Source: an uncultured Adlercreutzia sp. (GTDB lineage Bacteria > Actinomycetota > Coriobacteriia > Coriobacteriales > Eggerthellaceae). Taken from it: 47,730 nucleotides of DNA. The notes under the pieces were generated by a model that made no database searches, had not been told where the DNA came from, and worked only from the letters and a program-made list of their open reading frames with translations. The first letter of the stretch is position 1. Each line of letters opens with the position of its first letter. Position numbers and translations under genes: made by a program. Below, one piece after another: positions 32,083 through 41,200 of the stretch. The stretch covers positions 1 through 47,730 of the forward strand of contig CAJUSP010000017.1 of the NCBI GenBank assembly GCA_910589165.1, in the 5' to 3' direction.

Positions 32083-34398
32083 TTAGTCCCGCTTGTCGGG
32101 ATCGGGGGCGTCGGCCGAGGAGTCCATGTCGTCTTCGCGGTCGATTTCCGCATCCACCTGCTCTTGGGTGGGCATATCGGCGCGGTCGGCATCCTCGGCA
32201 GGCGCGCGGAAGGGGCCGTTGGCGTCCTGGTCACCCGGCTCCACCGGCTCTTCGCGCCAGTTCGGGTCGGCCAGCGTCTCGCCAGCATCGGGGTTTGCGC
32301 CCTCGACAGGCGCATTGCCTTCGCGCTCGGCCAGCAGAGCCTCGTCCTTGGCGCGGGCCGCGGCCTCCTCGGCCTCCTTCGCCGCGATGATGTCGTCCTC
32401 GCGGGCCAGGTACTCGTCCCACTTGTTGTCGAGCAGCGCCTCGCAGGCCTCACCTTCCACCGTTTCGCGCTCCAGAAGCACGCTGGCCATCAGATCCATC
32501 TGCTCGGCGTGGTCAGAGAGGATCTTGTGGGCCCGGTCGTGGGCCTCCTTCATGATCTTCGCCACCTCTTCGTCGATGCGGCGGGCCGTCTCCTCGGAGT
32601 AGTCCTGGGTGTTGCCGTAGTCGCGGCCCAGGAACACCTCGTGGTTCGGCTGGCCGAACACCTGGGTGCCCAGCGGGCTCATGCCGTACTGGGTGACGAT
32701 GGCGCGCGCCATCTTGCTCGCGCGCTCAAGGTCGTTGGAGGCGCCCGTGGTCACATCGTCGCAGAAAATCTCCTCGGCCACGCGGCCGCCCATGAACACC
32801 GCCAGCTCGTCCTTCATCTCGGACAGCGAGTTCAGCACCTTGTCCTCGTCGGGAATGGACAGGGTGTAGCCCAAGGCGCGCCCGCGGGAGATGATCGAGA
32901 TCTTGTGCACCGGGTCGGCATGGTCCAGCAAGTGCCCCACGAGGGCATGGCCGCTCTCGTGGTAGGCAATGGTGTGCTTGGTCTTCTCGTTCATCACGCG
33001 GCCCTTGCGCTCGGGTCCGGCGATGACGCGCTCCATAGACTCGCTCACCTCGCGCATGGTGATGATCTTCTTGCCGCGGCGGGCGGTAAGCAGGGCCGAC
33101 TCGTTCATGAGGTTCGCCAGGTCGGCGCCGGTGAAGCCCGGGGTGATCTTCGCGATCTTGTTCAGGTCCACGTCCGACCCGATGGGCTTGTCCTTCGCGT
33201 GCACGTTGAGGATCTTCTCGCGGCCCTTCACGTCGGGGGTGTCCACGACAATCTGGCGGTCGAAGCGGCCGGGGCGCAGAAGGGCCGGGTCCAGCACGTC
33301 GGCGCGGTTCGTGGCGGCAATGAGCACCACCGAGTCGTTCGACTCGAAGCCGTCCATTTCCACGAGCAGCTGGTTCAGCGTCTGCTCGCGCTCGTCGTGA
33401 CCGCCGCCGAGGCCGGTGCCGCGCTGGCGGCCCACGGCGTCAATCTCGTCGATGAAGATGATGGCCGGGGCAGCGTCCTTGGCCTGCTGGAACAGGTCGC
33501 GCACGCGGGAAGCGCCCACGCCGACGAACATCTCCACGAAGTCGGAGCCGGAAATGCTGAAGAAAGGCACGCCCGCCTCGCCGGCCACAGCGCGGGCCAG
33601 CAGCGTCTTGCCGGTGCCCGGAGGGCCCACCAAAAGGCAGCCGCGGGGAATTTTCGCGCCCATGGACTGGTACTTCGCCGGGTTGGCCAGAAAGTCCTTG
33701 ATCTCCTGCATCTCTTCCACGGCCTCATCCACGCCGGCCACGTCCGAGAACTTCACGTCGGGGCGCTCCTCGGCGGCCTTCTTCGTCTTGGCCTTGCCGA
33801 AGTTCATCTGGGAGTTGTTGGCCTGCTGCATCTTGAAGAAGAAGAAGAACAGCAAGCCGCCGATGATGAGAATGGGCAGAAGCGTGGCCACCACTTCCAG
33901 GATGGGGCTCGGCAGCGTCACCTGGTAGGAGATGTCCGGGTGCGCGGCCAAAAGCTCGCCCAAGGAATCGGAGCCCACGTAGGTGGACACGTAGTTGTGC
34001 TCCTTGCCGAGCGTGGCCGGGTCGAGCGTGGTGGTGGCCACGCCGGAAAGCGACTTGCCCGCGTCGTCCATCTTCGTGGCCAGAAGCGCGTTCATGGCGT
34101 TGAAGGCGCCGTTCATGCCCTCGGCGATTTCCGAGCCGGCCGTGGCCGCCGGGAAGTAGCTGCCCGAAACCGTGTAGTCGCCGGCGGAATAGGTGACCGA
34201 CTGCACGCGGTCCTGCTCGACGGCCTGGGTGAACTCAGAGGTGATGAGCTCGTCGGTGACGGTGTTGCCCACCGCGCCCGTGCGCATGAACTGGCTGCCC
34301 ACGAAAAACGCCACGGCCAGCAGGATGATGACCATGGCCATGGTGGTGCGCTGGGTGGTGTTGGGAGGCGTGGGCTTCTTCGAGTTGTTGTCTGCCAT
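32083..34398 (-). CDS. ftsH: ATP-dependent zinc metalloprotease FtsH
   Basis: 771 residues. Two N-terminal membrane helices (about 17-37 and 167-192) bracket an external domain. The AAA module has Walker A GPPGTGKTLLARAVAGEAG, Walker B IIFIDEIDAVGRQRGTGLGG, and the second region of homology RPGRFDRQIVVDTPDVKG. The zinc site HESGH is in TIAYHESGHALVGHLLDH. It degrades misfolded membrane proteins and selected regulators. The C-terminal 110 residues form an unusually long acidic, low-complexity tail (EAEEAAARAKDEALLAEREG and beyond). It follows hpt, the usual order. Confidence 0.97.
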   Translation of the reverse strand: MADNNSKKPTPPNTTQRTTMAMVIILLAVAFFVGSQFMRTGAVGNTVTDELITSEFTQAVEQDRVQSVTYSAGDYTVSGSYFPAATAGSEIAEGMNGAFNAMNALLATKMDDAGKSLSGVATTTLDPATLGKEHNYVSTYVGSDSLGELLAAHPDISYQVTLPSPILEVVATLLPILIIGGLLFFFFFKMQQANNSQMNFGKAKTKKAAEERPDVKFSDVAGVDEAVEEMQEIKDFLANPAKYQSMGAKIPRGCLLVGPPGTGKTLLARAVAGEAGVPFFSISGSDFVEMFVGVGASRVRDLFQQAKDAAPAIIFIDEIDAVGRQRGTGLGGGHDEREQTLNQLLVEMDGFESNDSVVLIAATNRADVLDPALLRPGRFDRQIVVDTPDVKGREKILNVHAKDKPIGSDVDLNKIAKITPGFTGADLANLMNESALLTARRGKKIITMREVSESMERVIAGPERKGRVMNEKTKHTIAYHESGHALVGHLLDHADPVHKISIISRGRALGYTLSIPDEDKVLNSLSEMKDELAVFMGGRVAEEIFCDDVTTGASNDLERASKMARAIVTQYGMSPLGTQVFGQPNHEVFLGRDYGNTQDYSEETARRIDEEVAKIMKEAHDRAHKILSDHAEQMDLMASVLLERETVEGEACEALLDNKWDEYLAREDDIIAAKEAEEAAARAKDEALLAEREGNAPVEGANPDAGETLADPNWREEPVEPGDQDANGPFRAPAEDADRADMPTQEQVDAEIDREDDMDSSADAPDPDKRD

Positions 34399-34410
34399 GA
34401 TAGTCTGCCT

Positions 34411-34959
34411 TTACTGGTAAATTTCCGGCTTGAGCACGCCGATGTAGGGAAGGTTGCGATAGCGCTCGGCATAGTCGAGCCCGTAGCCCACGATGAACTC
34501 GTCGGGGCATTCGAAGCCCACATAGCGGCAGTTCACGTCGGCCTGATTCGGCGTGTTCTTGCGCAGCAGCGTGGCCACCGAGATGGAGGCCGGCCCGCGC
34601 GATTTCAGGTTCTTGATGAGGTAGCTCAAGGTGAGGCCCGAATCGAGGATATCCTCGGCGATGACCACGTGGCGGCCGTGGATGTTGCTGGACAGGTCCT
34701 TCAGGATGCGCACGACGCCGGTGCTCTTCACGCCGCTGCCGTAGGAAGACACGGCCATGAAGTCGACCTCGAGCGGCATGTCGATGGCGCGGATGAGGTC
34801 GCAGGTGTACATGGCCGCACCGCGCAGCACGCAGACGACCACGATGCCCTCGGGGCCGGCTACGTCCTTGTAGTCGCGGGTGATGGCGGCGCCCAGGTCG
34901 GCCACCCGGTCGGCAATCTCCTGCTCGGAGAAGATCACGCGGGAAATATCGTCGTTCAA
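34411..34959 (-). CDS. hpt: Hypoxanthine phosphoribosyltransferase
   Basis: 182 residues from a TTG start at 34957-34959, with AAGGTG suitably spaced upstream. The PRPP motif is VVIAEDILDSGLTLSYL; PEGIVVVCVLRGAAMYTCDL and FIVGYGLDYAERYRNLPYIG are family signatures. It salvages hypoxanthine (and guanine) to nucleotides. It lies 12 nt before ftsH, but tilS, its usual upstream partner, is 9.4 kb away. Confidence 0.95.
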   Translation of the reverse strand: MNDDISRVIFSEQEIADRVADLGAAITRDYKDVAGPEGIVVVCVLRGAAMYTCDLIRAIDMPLEVDFMAVSSYGSGVKSTGVVRILKDLSSNIHGRHVVIAEDILDSGLTLSYLIKNLKSRGPASISVATLLRKNTPNQADVNCRYVGFECPDEFIVGYGLDYAERYRNLPYIGVLKPEIYQ

Positions 34960-35113
34960 AGCTCACACCTTCTCGCTTTTCGCCGCAGCCCGACTCGGCC
35001 GCGCGAAACCCATTGATCGCGGTTCAGTTTACCAAAGGCCGCGCGCGAGCCGCCGACAATACGGCAACGCCACACATTATGTGCGGTTACTGTTACCCCG
35101 TTGATAAGGAATG

Positions 35114-35138
35114 CGTGAGACAGGGGCGCTGTCTCACG
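35114..35138. repeat. GTGAGACA-type palindromic repeat
   Basis: CGTGAGACAG (35114-35123) and CTGTCTCACG (35129-35138) form a perfect 10-bp stem with a 5-nt loop. It is a shortened member of the family seen at 43196-43303. It lies in the 262-bp gap between hpt and the giant gene. Confidence 0.75.
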
Positions 35139-35160
35139 GGGCACGGGCCCACTATGCAGG

Positions 35161-35196
35161 AGGCCCCGCAGCCTGAGTCAGGGAGCTGCGGGGCCT
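35161..35196 (-). terminator. Terminator hairpin after the giant surface-protein gene
   Basis: AGGCCCCGCAGC (35161-35172) and GCTGCGGGGCCT (35185-35196) form a perfect 12-bp stem with a 12-nt loop, 26 bp beyond the stop codon. The following bases are only weakly T-rich. Confidence 0.7.
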
Positions 35197-35221
35197 CTGC
35201 TTTGAAGAGGGGCTTCGGAGC

Positions 35222-38200
35222 CTAGCGGCGCAGCCGGTGGGCACGAAGAGCGGTCAGGGCTCCAGCAAGGGCCGCAGCGGCCAGGGCCAGCGTTAGGGCG
35301 GCCACGCCGTCGCTGGTTTGCGCGAGATGCCGCACGACGGTCGGCTGCTCAGCCGCCGATGCCTTGGCGCCCACAGAGCTGGAGCCAGTCGATCCCGCTC
35401 CGCCTGGGCGGTTGGCGCCGGTGCTGCCGCCCTCGCTCGATGCGCTGCCGTTGCCGTGGAAGCCTCCCGAGCCGCCAGGACGGCCAGGAGAGGAAGAGCC
35501 GCCCGAGTCATCTGGGGGCGCCGGATCCTGGGGGCCGTCTGGCTTCGAGGGATCATCGGGCGCATCGGGGCCTGCGGGGCCCTCCGGTCCTGTCGGTTCA
35601 TCGGGCCCCGGGTTGACCGGGCCGCCGGGGTTGCCGGCGTCGTCGCGGGCCACTTCCACATGCACTGACTGGCCGGATCGCACGGCTTCCAACAGCACCT
35701 CGCTCACGCCGGGGACCGCCAGGTCGGGGCGCTCCTCGCCGTTCACGATGACGCGCACCACGTGCCAACCGGGTTCCGTCGCCCAGGTGACGCGGGCATC
35801 GTCGCCCCAGGCCACCGTGTCGGGGGCCGTCACCGTCGCTCCGGCCGGGTCGCTCACTGACACGAGCACGCCGCAGCGGATGCGGTCGAAGGCCACCTCC
35901 ACCGACACGTCCTCGGAGAGCGAGGCCGTCTCCCACGCCTCGGCGCCGGCGGCCAGGCCGGGCTGGGCCGCGCCGTTCACCGCGACCGACGACACCCGCC
36001 AGCCTTCGGCCGGCCGCCACTGCAGCGTCGCGGGCGACCCCCAGGGCAGCTCGGCGGAGGCCGACGCAGAGGCATCCGCCCCGGGCGCGCCGCCGACGGC
36101 GACCGTGCCGCTTCCCTCGGGGCCGGCAGAGATGGACACCCGGCACATGATCTGCTCGAAGGTGGCCACGACGGCATGGGGGCCCGTCACGGCCGCGAAA
36201 CCGACGCGCCCCGCCTCGGCGGCAGCGTCGTCGGCCGCGCCGTCCACCATCACCTCGGCCACACGCCATCCGGGATTGGGCACGATGGACACCGCAGCGT
36301 CGCTACCATGGGTCACCTCGTAGCTCGCCGTAATGACGCCTCCCTCCGCGGGGCCAGCCGCCGTGGTGATAGGATACCGAACGGGCTCGAAGGCTACGGA
36401 AATCTGGTAGATGAAGTCCTCCTGAAGGGCGCCGTCGCCGACAGGCAGCCTAAGCGCCCCCTCGAGGGCGGCCGCCAGCTGGGCATCGTCCAGCGCCACG
36501 GGATCGCCCCGCACGCCGTCGGCGCCGGTCACGGCAAGCGTCGCGCCCGCGACCCGCCACCCCTCGGCCGGCTGCCAGCCCACCCGGGCTGTCTCGCCCG
36601 GGTTGAACAGACCGTCTTCGCGGGCCGCGCCGGACCCGTCGGCCACCGAGAAGGTGCCCTCTCCGGAGGCTACCACGGCCACCAGCGCCTTGCCCGGCAC
36701 CTTGGCGAACTCCACGGCGAAGGTGTGGGGTGCGCTCACGTTGCGGAACCAGTACTCGCCGGCCGCCAGTGCCGCGTCATCCACCGAAGCGCCGTCGGCC
36801 TCCGCACCCGCCACATAGGCCCCGGCGTTCGGCGACCAGCGCACAGGGAAGTCCTCGCCGAAGGGTACGTCGGCCGAAGCGGTGAGGGTGCCCAGCGCCC
36901 GATCGGCGAAGGTCTCGATGCGGAACACCTGGCGGGCGAAAGCCACCTCCACCCGGTGGGCCGCCCGCACATCAGAGAGCGTCAACGTACCTGCCGCGGC
37001 CTCGTCGGCACTAAGAGGCGTGCCGTCCACCAGGACCTCGCGCACCTTCCAGCCCCGCGCCGGCTCCCAAGAGATCTTCACGTCGTCGCCGAAGGCCGCG
37101 GTGGACGAAGGGGATATGGATCCGTTGCCCTCGGCCACCGCGCAGGACACCGGAAAGCGCAGCCGCTCCACGGTCACATGCACGGCATGGGGGCCACTCA
37201 CCGCCGCGAACGTCGTCGCTCCGCCGGCCGCGCCGCCCGTGGCCTCCACATCCACCGGCACGCCATCGATGGACACGGCGGTCACCGCCCAGCCCTCGGC
37301 CGCCTTCCACGTCACCGTAGCGTCCTCGCCGTGGAGCACCGTCGTCGGGCCGATAATGGTACCGCCGTCCTTGTCGCTCACCGTGAGCGTGAGCGGATGG
37401 CTGTCCCGCTCGAAGGTCACGGCCACAGCGTGGTCGGCCCTCACGTCGGCCAGGGTCACCGAGGAGGGAAAGGCCTCCACGGGCCACGGGGCGCCGTCCA
37501 CCTCCACTGCGGCCACGTGCCAGCCAGGCCGAGCCTCGTAGGTCACGGTGGCGGCGTCGCCGTAGAGCACGGTGCCCCCTCCGGCGACGGTGCCACCCTG
37601 GGCGGGCGCCCCCGTCGCCGTCACCTGGCAGGGAATGCGCTCGAAGGTCACGGCCACGTCCGTGTCCCTCTCCAGGCTCGCGACGGGCCACGACGGCTCC
37701 TCCGGGAGGGGCGCCGCCGCGCCGTTCACCGTCAGCGTCTTCACACGCCACCCCTCGGCCGGCTGCCAGGCAAGGGCCGCCCGGCTTCCCCAAGGAAGCG
37801 TCGCCTCGGCACGCCCCGCCGCGCCCCCGTCGCGGCTCACCGCGGTGCCGTCCGGAGTCGCGGCCGCGAAGGACACCGAGCCGCCTGCCACCGGGGTTCC
37901 GGTGATGGACAGGCCCAGCATGATGGGGGCGAAGGTCACGTGCACTTTGTGCCCTGCCTTCAGATTCCGGAACACGACGAAGCCGGCTGCGGCTGCCTCG
38001 ACGCTCTCCACGCCATCGACAGTCACGGACGCGACCTTCCACCCGGCGGCCGGCGTGAACGCCACGCGGGCGTCCGACCCCCAGGTCTCCTCGTAGGTGG
38101 GCGTCACCGCGCCCTGGCCCTCGCTCGAGGTGCTCAGCGCGAACCGCGTCAGCTCGAACGTAAGATGCAGCTCATAAAGGTGCCCCTCGCGCAGGTTCTC

Positions 38201-41200
38201 CAGCGTGAAGCCGTCGGCCAGGCCGGCCGTCACCTCGTCGGCCGTGAGCACCCGCGAGAGCTCGGCCACGGGATTGCGGTCGGCGTCGGACACGGCCAGC
38301 TGCGCGCCCTTCACGGTGTAGCCCTCCTGGGCCGTCCAGCCGAGCGCGGTCGACGATCCGGCGGGGAAGGCCGGCCCCGCACCGCCGACGAGGTGTCCCT
38401 CGCCGCCGCCCGAGGCCGTTACCACGACAAGGGCCTTGTCGGGAATGCGCGCGAAGCGGGCCGCCACGTCGTGGTCGGCGGCAACGTTCGCGAACTCGTA
38501 GCGACCGCCGGCCGTCACGGCATCGCCCGCCGAGGCCCCGTCCACCAGGACGTCTTCCACAAAGGCCTTCTCCGGGTCGTGCACCGACCACGAAACGACA
38601 TGGTCGGCGCCGCGGGGCACTTCGGCCGTACCCGTGATGGTGCCCAGCGCGTCGTCGGCGTGGGTGGTCACGGTGAACACGGCCCGCTCGAACACGACGC
38701 GCACCTCGTGGGCCGCGCGGATGTCGTCGAAGCGATAGCTGCCGGGCCCATCGGAGCTGTCGGCGATCTGCCCGTCGCCGTCCCATACGCCGGCCACGCG
38801 CCAGCCGGCCGCCGGCGCCCAGCTCACCTCGGCCGAGCCGCCCAGCATCACCGTCTGGGCCGCAGCGGCCTCGCCCCCGGCCGTCACGGAGGCCTCGCCG
38901 TTGCCCTCGGTGGCCACGGCCACCCGGAACGTCGGCAGAGGCTCGTAGGTCACCTTGAAGTGGATGGGCCCCTTGGCCGCAGGCGCCGTCCAGTTCCCCA
39001 CTGCCTCGTAGAGCGGTGCGGCTCCTCCATAGATGGGCAGCCCGTTGGCCGTGATGGAGGCCACTCGCCACCCCTCGGCCGCCGCCCACGTGAACGTGGC
39101 CGGCTCGCCCCAGGCCACCGTGCCCTCGGCCGGTGCCGCGGCCGTGCCGCCCTCGGCCGGCACCGCCTCGGCCGTCAGCTTCGGCGGATCGGGCGCCACC
39201 ACCACTTCCACATCCAAAGCATCGGCGATGCCCGAAAACGTATGCCGCGCGCTTCCTGTGCCGCACTGGGCAAGAAGGTCGGGGCGCTCGGCTCCATTCA
39301 CGAGGATCTTGTCCACATGCCAGTTTTCGGCCGGCGTCCAGGCAATGTCCGTAGAGCGCCCCACGGGCACATCGCCCGTTCCGGTAATCGTCCCGGGACC
39401 TCCAGACACCCTCGTGGTCACCGGCACGCGATCCTCCCGCCAGGCGAACACCACGTGCACCGTGACGGTCTTCTCGCTGCTATTGGCGTACTGAGACCAA
39501 TTCGTGCAGGAAAGCGTCGCTCCGTTCCAGGTGGCTTTGGTCCCGAAGGACGACCACGGCTTGCCGTTGATGAGCACTTCGGTCACCCGGGCGCCAGGAT
39601 AGGGAGCCGTCGAAACCGAGAACGACCCGAGCGTTTTATAGGCCCCCGACGGCCCCGCCGTGCCTGGCCCCTCGGTCGTCACCTGAACCATGGCAGTGGT
39701 GGGAGAGGCGCTTTCCACCACCACCGTCACCAGATGGTCGCTCGAAAGATCGGTGAATGTGCGGCTCCACGTCGCTGTCGACTTCTCAACCTGCACGCCG
39801 TCGACGTAAATCTCCTTGATAGCGTGGATCGGATAACCGGTGACCGATTTGGCATGGGTTACGCACACCGTTGGGGAGGCGCCCTCCTCGTAGGTTCCGA
39901 AGCCATCGGTGGTCAAGTTGTACCGCGCGTAAACGCTGCCGGTCAGCTTGCCCGCACGAACTTCGAGGGCAACGGAGTGGGTCTTCACCGAGGGCGGCTC
40001 GAAGGCAGCTGTCGTGAAGCGAACGAAGACCTCGTGATCGGCCCCCACGTCTTCGAACCGAAGGGAGCCGGACTGCCCCTGAGCCATCAGATCGGGGCGG
40101 GGGACGCCGTCCACCTCTACCATGAGCACCGCGTAACCTGACGACGCCTTCCACGTCACGGTGTGGGCTCCCCCTGCTTCCACAGAAGCCGTCGGGCCGA
40201 CGGTGCCCTCGCCCACCCAGGAGGCCTGGATGTCGTAATTCTCCTTCTCGGAAGGGTCGGGGCGGGCTGCCTCGCAGAGCGTCACCACAACCGAGCAGTT
40301 GCTCTGGAAGTCATCGAGACGCAGCGTTCCGAGCGCAACGGCGCCTTCGAGCTCCTGGCCGCCGAGCACCTTCCCATTCACCTCGATGGAGCGCACCTTC
40401 CACCCGGCACCGAGCACCCACGAGACATCGCGGCTCTCTCCGGCAGGAACTGAAAGTTCGCTTGGTGTGATAGAGCCCTCGCCCCCAAGAATCTGGGTGC
40501 GCAGGGCGAAGCCCGTCGGCGCCTCGCCGCCCTCCGCGGGCTCGGTGCGCACCTCAACCCGATGGTCGCCGCCCACGGCATCGAAGGCGAGCGACCCCTC
40601 GCGGGCGTCCGTCACGGGAATCGGCGCCCCGTCCACGGTCACCGACACAATGCGGTGGCCCTCGGCGGCCCTCCAAGACACCTGATGCGAATCGCCCGCG
40701 GCCACAAGCGTCGTGGGCGTGAGTGAGCCGACTCCCCCATCGCCCGCTGTCTCAACGGGATAGAAATCGCGCACCGGCTTGTCGCCCGGGGCGTAGGCGG
40801 CGTACACCGTGTGGTCGGCGTTGTTCATGGGCACATCCAGCGACCAAGCTCCGTCACCGGAAAGAAGGTCGTCGCGAACGACGCCGTCGACCACGAGCGC
40901 CTTCAGATAGTTGTTCACGCCGGCAGCACCGCTTGCCTTGACCGTCGAGTCGCCCGGATAGCACAGGACCCCCGTCTCGTCCTTGGCGGAATCGGAGCCC
41001 GAAGCCGCAGCGGTTCCCGTCCCCGCCACCGTGCGAACGTCCAGCCGGTAGCGCAACTTGTCGGACGCCGTCGTGGTGTAGGCACTACCCAGCTTGTCGA
41101 GCACCGTGGAGTGAGTGGTTCCCTGCTCGTCGACGAAGGTGCCCGTCACCGACATCGAGCTTTCGTAGGCGGTGTAGGTCTCGCTGCTTTTCGCGGGGCC

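Noticed and set aside
32164..35016. Plus-strand open frame of 950 codons over ftsH and hpt
   Set aside because: It is the complement of two clear conserved genes and has the same low-complexity His/Arg/Gly composition as the other antisense frames.
36176..40141. Long plus-strand open frame of 1321 codons opposite the giant gene
   Set aside because: It is antisense to the repeat region, is rich in Arg, His and Gly, has no recognisable motif, and exists because the GC-rich repeats on the other strand lack plus-strand stops.
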